Below the pieces are notes generated by a model that saw only the letters and a list, made by a program, of their open reading frames with translations, had not been told where the DNA came from and ran no database searches. Position numbers and translations under genes: made by a program. A stretch of DNA of 64,000 bases, from positions 4,898,001-4,962,000 of the forward strand of contig NZ_AP024646.1 in NCBI RefSeq assembly GCF_019977235.1, given 5' to 3'. Each line of letters starts with the position of its first letter. The stretch's first letter is position 1. Positions 7,867 through 16,088 of this stretch are shown piece after piece. The DNA comes from Arthrobacter sp. StoSoilB5. Its GTDB lineage: Bacteria > Actinomycetota > Actinomycetes > Actinomycetales > Micrococcaceae.

Positions 7867-8511
7867 GTGAATCCACAGCTGTTCCTCGCCTTCATGCTCG
7901 TCGCAGTGTCCTTGGCCTGCACTCCCGGCGTCGACTGGGCTTACTCGATCTCGGCCGGACTTCGCCAGCGCAGCTTCGTGCCCGCCGTCGCCGGGCTATG
8001 CAGCGGATATGTGATTCACACCGTGCTTATGACGGCAGGCCTGGCAGCCCTGCTCGCGGGAGTGCCCGGCCTGCTGGGTTGGCTCACGATCGCCGGCGCC
8101 GCCTACTTGTTGTGGCTCGGCTTCGGGACTATCCGTTCCTGGCGAGGGGCCACCTTCAGTGCGGAAGGCGCCGTCGTGCAGTCCGGCAACCAGCTCCGGA
8201 CGTTCTTCCAAGGCATGGGCACCAGCGGTATCAACCCCAAAGGCCTGTTGTTCTTTGTGGCGCTGGTGCCGCAATTCGTCAGCCCCGAAGCCGCACTTCC
8301 TGTTCCTGTTCAGTCGGGGCTGCTAGGGCTGACCTTCGTGATCCTCGCCGGCGTGGTGTACACCGGGGTCGCATTGACCTCGCGGAAGCTGCTCGCTTCA
8401 CGTCCGGGCGCCGCGCGGGTGGTGACGCTGGCCAGCGGGATCATCATGATTGGGCTGGGAGCAGTGCTGTTGACGGAGCAACTCCTTCCCCTTGTGGTGC
8501 GGGGCGCGTAG
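7867..8511 (+). CDS. LysE/RhtB-family amino acid exporter
   Basis: About 214 residues with six predicted membrane helices. The N-terminal LAFMLVAVSLACTPGVDWAYSI matches the LysE signature, with TPG followed by a polar residue, and GINPKGLLFFVALVPQFV is the second hallmark. I start it at the GTG at 7867, which has GGAGAG four bases upstream and puts the first helix at the N-terminus as the family requires. Upstream in-frame ATGs add a non-helical extension that overlaps the divergent Lrp promoter. Substrate unknown. Confidence 0.88.
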   Translation: MNPQLFLAFMLVAVSLACTPGVDWAYSISAGLRQRSFVPAVAGLCSGYVIHTVLMTAGLAALLAGVPGLLGWLTIAGAAYLLWLGFGTIRSWRGATFSAEGAVVQSGNQLRTFFQGMGTSGINPKGLLFFVALVPQFVSPEAALPVPVQSGLLGLTFVILAGVVYTGVALTSRKLLASRPGAARVVTLASGIIMIGLGAVLLTEQLLPLVVRGA

Positions 8512-8530
8512 CAGCGAGGGCCAGCCCAGC

Positions 8531-8998
8531 CTAGGCGGCAAGAACCTCGTCCAGCCGCTCGTACCATTCGATCACGCCATAGTTCATGCCCGTTGCCAGC
8601 GCCATGTCGCGCGCTTCCACCGATGGGTAGACCTCGTGGACGACGATCTTGGTTCGGCCATCGATTTCCTCGAACCTGGTGGTACTGATGCCCACCTGGC
8701 CCGGGGCGCCGTCGAATTCGAAGGTCATGATGATCAGCGCGTCTGTGTCTACCGTGTGGAAGACCCCGCGGAATCCGTACATGGCGGTCTCGTGACCACT
8801 TTCGTAATGCCAACTGCCGCCGGTGGTTGCGTTGTATTCGGTGACGTTGAGCTTGGCGTCCCGCGGACCAAGCCATTTGGCCAGGAGGTCCGGGTCCACG
8901 TGCGCCTTGAACACTGCACTGACCGGTGCATCGAATTCGCGGACGGTATCTACGAACGGAACGCCGTCATCAGCGGTGATTGCTGTTGGATTGCTCAT
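8531..8998 (-). CDS. SRPBCC (AHSA1/ActivatorHsp90 ATPase-like) domain protein
   Basis: A 155-residue single-domain START/Bet v1-like protein. FDAPVSAVFKAHVDPDLLAKWLGP is the AHSA1 N-terminal signature, and the end GMNYGVIEWYERLDEVLA forms the closing helix. Such proteins bind hydrophobic ligands, but the role in bacteria is undefined. Its start overlaps the stop of the ArsR gene by 4 bases, so the two are cotranscribed. The ArsR-AHSA1 pairing is very common in actinobacteria. Confidence 0.88.
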   Translation of the reverse strand: MSNPTAITADDGVPFVDTVREFDAPVSAVFKAHVDPDLLAKWLGPRDAKLNVTEYNATTGGSWHYESGHETAMYGFRGVFHTVDTDALIIMTFEFDGAPGQVGISTTRFEEIDGRTKIVVHEVYPSVEARDMALATGMNYGVIEWYERLDEVLAA

Positions 8999-9360
8999 TG
9001 CAGTTCCTCTTCTTCTTTACTTGGGATCCCTGCGGGATCAGGACCCGTTTCGGCCAGGAGTTCGTCGAGTAGCCGGAAGCGACGCTCGGCGATCAATCGA
9101 TATTGGTCTATCCATGCCGTCAGCTCTTCGAGCGCGGCTGCGTCCAGGTGCACGGGCCTGCGTTGGGCTTCGCGCGAGCGGGTCACCAACCCTGCACGTT
9201 CCAGGACCTGGATGTGTTTTGAAACAGCCTGCTTGGTGATGGCGAACGGCTCTGCCAGTTCATTGACTGTTGCCTCCCCCCGTGACAGCCGGGCGACAAT
9301 TCCCCGCCTGACGGGATCAGCAAGGGCCATGAACGCCTTGTCCAGAGCGTCTGGATCCAT
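8995..9360 (-). CDS. ArsR-family transcriptional regulator
   Basis: About 121 residues, all within a winged-helix ArsR fold: LADPVRRGIVARLSRGEATVNELAEPF, then ITKQAVSKHIQVLERAGLV as the recognition helix and wing. No Cys metal site, so it is the non-metal ArsR type that is usually paired with AHSA1 proteins. I place the start at the ATG at 9360 (MDPDALDKAF). An upstream TTG would put the start codon inside a perfect 12-bp inverted repeat at 9382-9415, which is better read as the operator. Confidence 0.85.
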   Translation of the reverse strand: MDPDALDKAFMALADPVRRGIVARLSRGEATVNELAEPFAITKQAVSKHIQVLERAGLVTRSREAQRRPVHLDAAALEELTAWIDQYRLIAERRFRLLDELLAETGPDPAGIPSKEEEELQ

Positions 9361-9381
9361 AACCCTGCGCGACCTTTCGTT

Positions 9382-9415
9382 ATCAACCAAATGCTTTATC
9401 AATCATTTGGTTGAT
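9382..9415. promoter_or_regulatory. Perfect 12-bp inverted repeat, likely ArsR operator
   Basis: ATCAACCAAATG (9382-9393) and CATTTGGTTGAT (9404-9415) are exact complements separated by 10 bases. The site is 22-55 bases upstream of the ArsR start codon at 9360. ATCAACCA-type half-sites are typical of ArsR regulators paired with AHSA1 genes. Autoregulation is the likely function. Confidence 0.7.
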
Positions 9416-9453
9416 TACAAGATTACGCTTACATCGGCGCCTGCACAATGTCT

Positions 9454-10425
9454 TTATTCGCCGCTGAGTTGCCTGAAGTCGTTCTCCCACAGCCGACGCA
9501 TCTCTGCATCCTTGCGGATCACTTCCAGTGTCTCCAGCTCTGCCGGCGGGGCGGGGCGCTTGGAACGGGGAGTCAGGGTCCGGCGACCCTGGTCCAATGC
9601 GAGAAGGGCGCGGTCCGTGAGGGCATCATTACGCAGAGCCAGGCTGGTCTTCCTCCGCCGAAGGACCTCTTTCAGCGCCGCTTGGGCCGATTCGAAGTCG
9701 CCACGCGCCCGTTGCGATCGAGCCCGGATCAGGAGCAAGGCCGCCGAGAGGTCATCGGTATTCAACAAGCCCTCAGTGCACATCACCACGTCCCGGTGCC
9801 GGCCCAGCGCAAACGCCGCGGTGCAGCGGGCCAAGGCCGAAGGCAACGACGGCGGCAAACCCACCACGGCTTCCAACGCCGACTCGATCATCCCCATCTC
9901 CCGAAGGCAATGCGCCAGCGCCAGGAACACGGACTCTTCGCTGAACAAAACCGGGACTTCGATGCGTTCGGCCACCTCCACCCGGGTAACCACCTGCCCA
10001 AGGTAGAGCGCCGAGAACTGGCTCGCGTCGTCGTCGATCCTTGTTGTTAAGCCGCGCCGCAGCAACTCCGATGCCCGCAGATACCCACCGTGCTTGTACG
10101 CCAACAATCCCGCCATCACGTAGCACAAGCCCGCCCACCCGGGGTAAAGGCGCCCCAGCGAGATGAGCCGATCCGGCTCAGTAGCAGTGAAAACAGCCTC
10201 GTGCATAGCCTTGGCAGGCTTGGTGGACAAGCGCTTCAACCGGGGAACATCGCCCACCACGGAAAGGCGGGCAGGATCCCGGCCACTCAGGACGCCGGAC
10301 AGCACCTCACCCACGCCGTCGGCCAACCCGCGGACCGGCGTGCGAACGTATCCTTCCCGGAAGGGAGTGAGGTCCCGCGTGTCATGGAAGATCGCCTGGA
10401 AATCCCCGTTTGGAGCTTGGCTCAT
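9454..10425 (-). CDS. Hypothetical protein, helical TPR-like repeats
   Basis: I do not recognise a named family. The 323-residue protein is Arg/Leu/Ala-rich and almost entirely helical. Phrases such as LAYKHGGYLRASELLRRGL, LARCTAAFALGRHRDVV and ARSQRARGDFESAQAALKEVLRR read as degenerate 34-residue TPR helices. No signal peptide, membrane segment or catalytic motif is visible. The C-terminus (about residues 275-323) is charged and may be disordered. It stands alone between the ArsR pair and a divergent DUF4383 gene, with a weak ribosome site. A scaffold role is plausible but unproven. Confidence 0.7.
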   Translation of the reverse strand: MSQAPNGDFQAIFHDTRDLTPFREGYVRTPVRGLADGVGEVLSGVLSGRDPARLSVVGDVPRLKRLSTKPAKAMHEAVFTATEPDRLISLGRLYPGWAGLCYVMAGLLAYKHGGYLRASELLRRGLTTRIDDDASQFSALYLGQVVTRVEVAERIEVPVLFSEESVFLALAHCLREMGMIESALEAVVGLPPSLPSALARCTAAFALGRHRDVVMCTEGLLNTDDLSAALLLIRARSQRARGDFESAQAALKEVLRRRKTSLALRNDALTDRALLALDQGRRTLTPRSKRPAPPAELETLEVIRKDAEMRRLWENDFRQLSGE

Positions 10426-10500
10426 GAACCCATGCTAACTGGCACCTAACTGGCCCTATCCCCTGCATTTGGAGGCATTTCAGGAGTATTATGGCGGCGT

Positions 10501-10556
10501 CGGCAAGGTTATCCGACACCCCTTGCCGCGGGACGGCTCTCCATGAGAAGAGCCGT
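10501..10556 (+). other. Two consecutive hairpins in the DUF4383 leader
   Basis: CGGCAAGG (10501-10508) pairs exactly with CCTTGCCG (10521-10528), and ACGGCTCT (10533-10540) with AGAGCCGT (10549-10556). Both precede the ribosome site AGGGAGGA of the gene at 10582. They could be a leader structure or a terminator relic; nothing else in the gap explains them. Confidence 0.5.
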
Positions 10557-10581
10557 GTAACAGCGTGAAAGGGAGGACTTC

Positions 10582-11061
10582 ATGACCACCGCTTCGCACC
10601 CCACCGAACACCATCATGCGATGGGGTTGACTCTTCACAACACCGCCATGGGCGTTGGCATTGTTTTTCTGCTGGTCGGTGTCTTGGGCTTTATCCCAGG
10701 TATTACCACCAATTACGGCGCCATGACCTTCGCGGGACATGAATCCGGCGCCATGCTGCTTGGAGTATTCCAAGTGTCCATTCTCCACAACATCGTGCAC
10801 TTGCTGTTTGGCGTGGCCGGTTTGGCCATGGCAAGGACAGCACGCATGGCTCGACTGTTCCTCATTGGCGGCGGCGCCGTTTATATCGTTCTTTGGATCT
10901 ACGGCTTGATCATCAATCAGGAAACGGGCGCCAACTTTGTTCCGTTCAACACCGCTGACAACTGGCTGCACTTGATCCTCGGCGTGGCCATGATCGGTTT
11001 GGGTGCTTGGCTGGGCAGGGATGCCATGGACGAGACAACGGCGGCACGGCGGAGGATGTAA
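10582..11061 (+). CDS. DUF4383-family four-helix membrane protein
   Basis: A 159-residue protein with four membrane helices, roughly at residues 20-42, 60-80, 88-110 and 127-145. The His-rich start (HPTEHHHAMGLTLHNTAMG) and the sequence LGVFQVSILHNIVHLLFGVAGLAMA are characteristic of DUF4383. No function is known for this family, which is abundant in actinobacteria. AGGGAGGA lies 7 bases before the ATG. Two hairpins occupy the leader. The gene ends before a long palindrome that should terminate transcription on both strands. Confidence 0.85.
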   Translation: MTTASHPTEHHHAMGLTLHNTAMGVGIVFLLVGVLGFIPGITTNYGAMTFAGHESGAMLLGVFQVSILHNIVHLLFGVAGLAMARTARMARLFLIGGGAVYIVLWIYGLIINQETGANFVPFNTADNWLHLILGVAMIGLGAWLGRDAMDETTAARRRM

Positions 11062-11141
11062 TACCTCGCGTACGCCAGCTCAAACAACGACGGCGGTCGG
11101 ACCCTTCGCGGGAACGGTCGCCGTTCTTTTGCTTCCGCGCC

Positions 11142-11196
11142 GAGTTGGCATTTGATGACAATCCCAGGCCTCGGGACTGTCATCAAATGCCAACTC
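11142..11196. repeat. Long perfect palindrome, copy 1 of a dispersed family; bidirectional terminator
   Basis: Arms at 11142-11160 (GAGTTGGCATTTGATGACA) and 11178-11196 are exact reverse complements over 19 bases, with a 17-base loop. It sits between convergent genes. A closely related palindrome with the same GCATTNGATGACAAT core is at 29198-29260. Confidence 0.85.
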
Positions 11197-11214
11197 GCTG
11201 CGGCTTGATGGGCG

Positions 11215-12018
11215 TTACCGTGGAGCGCGGCCACCCAGGCGTGTGGTGACCTTGGCCGCGGCATCGGCACAGGCTTCACCGAGGCTGTTGAGCGTATCTT
11301 GCGAGACCCGAAACTTTGGTGCGGGGATGAGCACGGACGCCACCATGTTTCCCCTGTGGTCATAGACCGGCGAGGCCACGCCCACTTCCTCAATGGACGT
11401 CTCTCCAAAGTTCACTGCCCAGCCACGCTTTGTGGAGTCCTCCAACCGCTGCAGGTACGCCTCCATAGCTTCCTCATCGAGGCCGGGAAGGGTGATGGCA
11501 CCACTCCGCAGTAAATTCCGGACGCGGTCCTGGTCCTCGGCGGCCAGGAAAACCTGCACTGAAGAGCTAAGCGCCTCGCTATAGCGGACACCCAGCGGGG
11601 CGAGGTGCTTGACCTGATGGCGGCTGGGGATCTGCTCCACACACATGGATTCGCTTCCATTCCAGACCATGAGCGCGCTTGTCTCACCCGTGCGTTCTGT
11701 CAGTTCCCGCAGCACCGGATATGCCACGCGTCGCTCTTCGAGTTCCGCCAGGAGCGGGCCCGCCATGGCGATCATGCCCAGCCCCAAGCGGAACCTGCGC
11801 GAATCGACGTCGCGCTCCACCAAATGCTCCTGCTCCAACGTAGCCAGGATGCGGGAAACCGTGCTCTTGTGCAGGCCGACGCGCCCTGCGATTTCAGTGA
11901 CCCCCAAAAGCGGCTCGTCGGCACTGAAACTCCGCAGGACCGCGATGGCATTGACAATGACCGAGGTACCTTTGGCTTCGCCGTTGCCTGAGACGTCGTT
12001 GGATTCCGTGGGAGTCAT
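11215..12018 (-). CDS. IclR-family regulator of the creatine-uptake/creatinase genes
   Basis: A 267-residue IclR protein: winged helix at about residues 20-80 (LGVTEIAGRVGLHKSTVSRILATLE) and a C-terminal effector domain to residue 260 with SALMVWNGSESMCVEQIPS and GETSIEEVGVASPVYDHRG. It lies 86 bases downstream of creatinase and is probably the last gene of the transporter-creatinase-IclR unit. The obvious ligand candidates are creatine or sarcosine. A cluster of GCAAC/GTTGC half-sites before the transporter gene (14781-14805) is the best operator candidate. Confidence 0.88.
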   Translation of the reverse strand: MTPTESNDVSGNGEAKGTSVIVNAIAVLRSFSADEPLLGVTEIAGRVGLHKSTVSRILATLEQEHLVERDVDSRRFRLGLGMIAMAGPLLAELEERRVAYPVLRELTERTGETSALMVWNGSESMCVEQIPSRHQVKHLAPLGVRYSEALSSSVQVFLAAEDQDRVRNLLRSGAITLPGLDEEAMEAYLQRLEDSTKRGWAVNFGETSIEEVGVASPVYDHRGNMVASVLIPAPKFRVSQDTLNSLGEACADAAAKVTTRLGGRAPR

Positions 12019-12104
12019 GGGTTCACTATATTTGGCTGAAGCTCAGGGACAGGGACAGCGTTGGGCCGGTGGACGCCGTGCACTGCGCACACCGGCCGGT
12101 CCAC

Positions 12105-13361
12105 CTAGGCTCCGATGATGTTGTACTCAGGGCCAAACGGGAACTTGGTGATGTTCTCCGCGCCATCCTCGCCCACCACCAGGATGTCGTGCTCGCGGTA
12201 ACCGCCAGCACCCGGCTGGCCGTCCAACACCGTAATCATCGGCTCCATGGAAACCACCATGCCTGGTTCCAGCACGGTATCGATGTCTTCTCGCAGCTCA
12301 AGGCCGGCCTCGCGACCGTAGTAGTGGCTCAAGACACCGAACGAGTGGCCATAGCCGAACGTGCGGTTGGCCAGGAGTCCGTGGCCGACATAGATCTCGT
12401 TGAGCTCCGCGGCGATGTCCTTGCAGACGGCCCCGGGCTTGATGAGTTCCAGGCCCCGCTTGTGGACCTCCACGTTGATGTTCCACAGTTCCAAGGAGCG
12501 GGCGTCCGGTTCCCCGTAGAACAGGGTGCGCTCCAATGCGGTGTAGTAGCCGCTGGTCATCGGGAAGCAGTTCAGGGACAGGATGTCGTGTTCCTGGATC
12601 TTCCGTGTGGTCGCCCAGTTGTGCGCGCCATCGGTGTTGATGCCGGACTGGAACCAGACCCAGGTGTCACGGATTTCGGAGTCCGGGAACGTGCGGGCGA
12701 TCTCGTGCACCATGGCTTCGGTGCCGATCAGGGCGACCTCGTACTCGGTGATGCCGGCAGTGATCGCACTGCGGATGGCTTCGCCGCCAAGATCGCCGAT
12801 GCGGGCGCCGTGCTTGATGACAGCGATTTCCTCGTCCGACTTGATCATGCGCTGGCGCATCGCAGCCTGGGCAACGTCCACCAGGGTGGCTTCCTGGAAC
12901 GCGGCCTGGATCTTGTTGCGGTTATCCAGCGGCAGGGAGTCATCCTCGACGCCGATGCGGCGCGGGTTGATGCCCCGGGTACGCAGGACTTCCTGGATGG
13001 CGTGGATGTAGTTGTCCCTACGCCAGTCCGTGTACACGAGGTTGTCGCCGTAGCTGCGGCGCCAAGGCATACCGGCGTCGATATTTGCCGTAATGGTGAC
13101 GGTGTCATCCTTGGTCACCACCATGCCGTAGGAGCGGCCAAAGTAGGTGAAGAGGAAGTCAGAGTAGTACTTGATGGAGTGGTAGCTGGTGAGGACTACG
13201 GCGTCGAGGTCTTTCTCGGCCATGATGCTGCGAAGTCCGGCGAGGCGACGCTCAAACTCTGCGTCGGAGAAGGTCAGCGAGACCTTCTCGCCGTTGTTGA
13301 GGACCTTGAGCCGTTCGAGCTTGGCCACATCGTTGATGGCCTCGTTCTCGGTGATGGTCAT
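12105..13361 (-). CDS. Creatinase (creatine amidinohydrolase)
   Basis: Hydrolyses creatine to sarcosine and urea. The 418-residue protein has an M24 pita-bread fold, but in place of the peptidase metal ligands it has the creatinase stretch FQSGINTDGAHN, with H247 matching the catalytic His232 of Pseudomonas creatinase. TSYHSIKYYSDFLF, TDWRRDNY, LSLNCFPM and FGYGHSFGVLSHYYGREAG are also strongly creatinase-like. The ATG at 13361 has GAAAGGA eight bases upstream; a TTG five codons earlier would bury that site. The gene lies between a transporter and an IclR regulator, and close to the sarcosine oxidase operon that consumes its product. No urease or creatininase gene lies in the window. Confidence 0.9.
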   Translation of the reverse strand: MTITENEAINDVAKLERLKVLNNGEKVSLTFSDAEFERRLAGLRSIMAEKDLDAVVLTSYHSIKYYSDFLFTYFGRSYGMVVTKDDTVTITANIDAGMPWRRSYGDNLVYTDWRRDNYIHAIQEVLRTRGINPRRIGVEDDSLPLDNRNKIQAAFQEATLVDVAQAAMRQRMIKSDEEIAVIKHGARIGDLGGEAIRSAITAGITEYEVALIGTEAMVHEIARTFPDSEIRDTWVWFQSGINTDGAHNWATTRKIQEHDILSLNCFPMTSGYYTALERTLFYGEPDARSLELWNINVEVHKRGLELIKPGAVCKDIAAELNEIYVGHGLLANRTFGYGHSFGVLSHYYGREAGLELREDIDTVLEPGMVVSMEPMITVLDGQPGAGGYREHDILVVGEDGAENITKFPFGPEYNIIGA

Positions 13362-13390
13362 GGTGGTTCCTTTCAATGGGTGGGTTGGTT

Positions 13391-14758
13391 TCAGTCCTGC
13401 TGCAGTGGCTTCTTGGAAGTCTCGGCGGCGAACAGGACTGCGATGAGGGAAACCAGGGCGGCAGCCACGAGGTACCAGCCTGGGGCCAGTTGATTGTGGG
13501 TCATGCCGATGAGGAGCGTTGCCATGAACGGCGCAGTGCCGCCGAACAACGCGTTGGAGAGGTTGAAGCTGACAGCGAAGCCCGTGTAACGCACCTTCGT
13601 CGGGAAGAGTTCGGCCAGGAAGCTCGGCAGGGTGCCGTCGTTGAGGGTGAGCATTCCGCCCAGCAGGATCTGGACAAGGACGATCACCAGGAAGTTGCGG
13701 GTATCAAGGAGCATGAACGCCGGAACGGTCAGCACCACGAACAGGACAGACGCGGTGATGAGCATGCGCTTGCGGCCGAACTTATCCGACGCGATGCCGG
13801 TCAGGAAGATGAAGCCGATGTAACTTGCCAGGGCGATGGTGGTGGCAAGGAACGACTCCGCCGCGCCGAAGCCCAATTCCACGGACAAGTATGTGGGCAT
13901 GTAGCTGAGGATTACGTAGAAGCCGACGGCGTTCAGCAGCACTGCGCCCGTGGCGATGATGAGCTGCTTCCGGTAGGTCTTGAACATTGCCAGGGCCGGC
14001 GCCTTGACTGCGGTGTCCTTCTCGGAGAGCTCACGGAACGCAGGGGTGTCCTCGAGCTTGGTGCGTATGTACCTGCCGATCAAGCCCATGGGAGCCGCCA
14101 GCAGGAATGGCAGGCGCCAACCCCATTCGTTGAGCTGCTCCGGGGTCAGGACTGAACTCAGCAGGGCGGCCAGCAAGGACCCCAGCAGCAGTCCCGCTGC
14201 GGTACTGGCAGGCACGACGGCGGCATAGAGTCCGCGGCGGTTCGACGGCGCGTACTCCACCAGGAAGGCGGACGCACCGGCGTACTCCCCGGCAGCGGAG
14301 AAGCCTTGGACGACTCTTACGAGCAACAGCAGGATCGGGGCCATGACGCCGATAGTGGCGTACCCCGGAATCAAGGCGATGCAGAACGTGGCCACCGACA
14401 TCAGGACGATCGAGAGCGACAACGCCTGCTTCCGGCCCAGCCTGTCTCCGATATGGCCCCAGATGAATCCGCCAAGCGGCCTTACGAAGAAGCTGACGGC
14501 GAAGACACCGAAGGTCGCGAGCAGGGCTGTCTGCCGGTCCGACTCCGGGAAGAAGACGGTCGAGATGATGCCGGCCAGGTATCCATAGACGGCGTAGTCG
14601 AACCATTCGACAAAGTTGCCGATGAAGCTTGCAGTGACTACGCGTCGGCGCGTGTCCTTGCTGACTGTGTGATTGGGGCCAGATTCGGGAGAGGTGCCGC
14701 GTCCGCCATTGGACCGATCTCCCGGAACGGCTGCCACAGAGGAAAGTTCATTACTCAT
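13391..14758 (-). CDS. MFS transporter, metabolite:H+ symporter (MHS) family, probable creatine or sarcosine importer
   Basis: A 455-residue protein with twelve membrane helices. FIGNFVEWFDYAVYGYLAG is the MHS (ProP/ShiA/KgtP-like) signature in helix 1, and GHIGDRLGRKQAL is the MFS loop 2-3 motif. MHS proteins import small zwitterions and carboxylates with protons. Its position immediately upstream of creatinase, 29 bases away on the same strand, points to creatine, with sarcosine or glycine betaine as alternatives. The N-terminal 35 residues are a polar cytosolic tail. Confidence 0.85.
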   Translation of the reverse strand: MSNELSSVAAVPGDRSNGGRGTSPESGPNHTVSKDTRRRVVTASFIGNFVEWFDYAVYGYLAGIISTVFFPESDRQTALLATFGVFAVSFFVRPLGGFIWGHIGDRLGRKQALSLSIVLMSVATFCIALIPGYATIGVMAPILLLLVRVVQGFSAAGEYAGASAFLVEYAPSNRRGLYAAVVPASTAAGLLLGSLLAALLSSVLTPEQLNEWGWRLPFLLAAPMGLIGRYIRTKLEDTPAFRELSEKDTAVKAPALAMFKTYRKQLIIATGAVLLNAVGFYVILSYMPTYLSVELGFGAAESFLATTIALASYIGFIFLTGIASDKFGRKRMLITASVLFVVLTVPAFMLLDTRNFLVIVLVQILLGGMLTLNDGTLPSFLAELFPTKVRYTGFAVSFNLSNALFGGTAPFMATLLIGMTHNQLAPGWYLVAAALVSLIAVLFAAETSKKPLQQD

Positions 14759-14780
14759 GTGTCCACCAAGAATATTTGGG

Positions 14781-14805
14781 GTTGCATTAGAAGCAACGCT
14801 GTTGC
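14781..14805. promoter_or_regulatory. Overlapping GTTGC/GCAAC dyads upstream of the creatine transporter
   Basis: GTTGC (14781), GCAAC (14793) and GTTGC (14801) alternate to form two overlapping dyads: GTTGC-N7-GCAAC and GCAAC-N3-GTTGC. They lie 23-47 bases upstream of the transporter start. The IclR regulator encoded at the end of the same unit is the natural candidate to bind here. Confidence 0.5.
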
Positions 14806-14960
14806 ACCAGATTATGTGTGTTCCGCGTCACGGTCAAGAGTCTATTTAAAAGTCTTAGGAAGCTTCGCGAGGCTCCCATTGGGCATTAGGCGATTTTGAG
14901 CCTTTGCCGCTGTTGTTGCAAGAAGCGCTACCGCGTTGCAGTCACCGCCCAAAAACCAGC

Positions 14961-15280
14961 GATCCTCTCGCACATCCCAACCCTTTTCCGCGGATGCTCT
15001 CGCACATCCAGCGGCCCATCGCGAAACGCTCGCTCACTTTCACGAAGAAAGCCCGACGTCGGGGACTCGCGGTGAGTGCCCGACGTCGGGCTCTAGTGCG
15101 TTGGGGCCATACCGCCGCGGCAGCAGGACGTGAGAGAGCAACCGCCAAAAAGCCGCAGGACGTGAGAGAGCAACCACCAAAAAACCGCAGGATGTGAGAG
15201 AGCAACCGCCAGAAAGCAGCAGGACGTGAGAGAACATCGGGAGGGGGCGGGGTTATCCGGCAGTGCGAGAGGATGACCCT
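14961..15280. repeat. Composite 32-bp repeat element, copy A
   Basis: Forward units start at 14961 and 14993 (GATCCTCTCGCACATCC and GATGCTCTCGCACATCC) with a decayed third near 15025. A central hairpin of two CCCGACGTCGGG palindromes (15052-15063, 15079-15090) pairs over 17 bases with one mismatch. Reverse units of exactly 32 bases follow at 15125, 15157, 15189 and 15221 with the core GTGAGAGARCAWC, plus a decayed fifth near 15260. The rest of the 586-base gap between the flanking genes (14759-15344) holds the transporter promoter and no credible gene. The same architecture occurs at 58289-58575. Confidence 0.85.
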
Positions 15281-15344
15281 GCCGCCGGAGGCAGGCGGAG
15301 GCCCAGGCTGCCTCCGCAGGAAGCGAGCCAGGGTCCTGCGACGC

Positions 15345-16016
15345 CTAGAGGACCTTGCGGATCGTCTCTTCGAAGCTAACCACGTGATGAAGGGCGAGCT
15401 CGGCGGCGCGGCCTTCGTCGCCGTCGGCAATGGCGGTCAACAGTTCAGCATGCTCGGAGATGTGGCCTGAGACGGAGGGCATCTTTTCCAGCATGTAGCA
15501 CCAGATGCGGGTGGCGAGGTTGTCGTAGCGGATCAGGACGTCTTCCAGGTGCGCATTCGCGGAGGCCTTGTAGATCAGCCGGTGGACCTGGATGTCGTAC
15601 CGCATGAGTTCCTGGGAGGAGGCATCCTGGCCCTCAAGGTCGCGGATCGCCTCAGCAACTGCACGGATTTCAAGACGCAGGGCGGGGCTCGCCATGCGGG
15701 CGGCCTTCCTGGAGGCCAGCGGTTCCAGCAGTTCGCGGATCTCGGAGACCTCGGCCAACTGGGTGATGTCCACGCCTGTCGCAAATGTCCCGCGCCGCGG
15801 GTAGGAGACCACGAGGTGGTCGCTTTCGAGACGCTTGATGGCCTCGCGGACAGGGGTGCGCCCAATACCGAGTTCCGCAGCAATCTGACCATCGTTGATG
15901 GGGTCGCCGGGCTTGATGTCCAGCATGATGAGCCTGTCGCGAAGGAGCAGGTAGGCGTTCTCCGCGAGGGACGAACCCTGCGGAGCGGATTCCAGTGCTT
16001 CCAGTGCTGCGCTCAT
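15345..16016 (-). CDS. GntR-family (FadR/FCD) regulator of the glyA-sox operon
   Basis: About 223 residues: GntR winged helix at about residues 20-85 (INDGQIAAELGIGRTPVREAIKRL) followed by an all-helical FCD ligand domain that includes the metal-ligand-type residues in YDIQVHRLIYKAS and HAELLTAIADGD. I start it at the ATG at 16016, behind GGGAGAG; longer starts have no ribosome site. It is divergent from glyA-soxBDAG-sdaA-purU, and a dyad lies between the glyA -35 and -10 elements. It is probably the repressor of that operon, sensing sarcosine or a related metabolite. Confidence 0.87.
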   Translation of the reverse strand: MSAALEALESAPQGSSLAENAYLLLRDRLIMLDIKPGDPINDGQIAAELGIGRTPVREAIKRLESDHLVVSYPRRGTFATGVDITQLAEVSEIRELLEPLASRKAARMASPALRLEIRAVAEAIRDLEGQDASSQELMRYDIQVHRLIYKASANAHLEDVLIRYDNLATRIWCYMLEKMPSVSGHISEHAELLTAIADGDEGRAAELALHHVVSFEETIRKVL

Positions 16017-16088
16017 TTGCTCTCTCCCGTTGTCGCCAATCCAGTTTGCTGGATGGATCGCCGCAGACCTGTTGACGACCATGTGACC

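Noticed and set aside
8492..10006. 504-codon plus-strand ORF across AHSA1, ArsR and the hypothetical gene
   Set aside because: It runs opposite three separate genes with good motifs and cannot be real alongside them.
12069..13493. 474-codon plus-strand ORF opposite creatinase
   Set aside because: Antisense shadow: creatinase has strong family motifs and a good ribosome site, while this frame has none.
14961..15280. CRISPR array
   Set aside because: The whole 32-bp period is repeated, with no variable spacers, and orientation flips at a central hairpin. No cas genes are near.
14942..15430. Long minus-strand ORF over the repeat array
   Set aside because: It reads the 32-bp repeats (RPAAFWRLLSH-like units) and Arg-rich stretches. 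No ribosome site or protein family pattern; it overlaps the GntR gene end.
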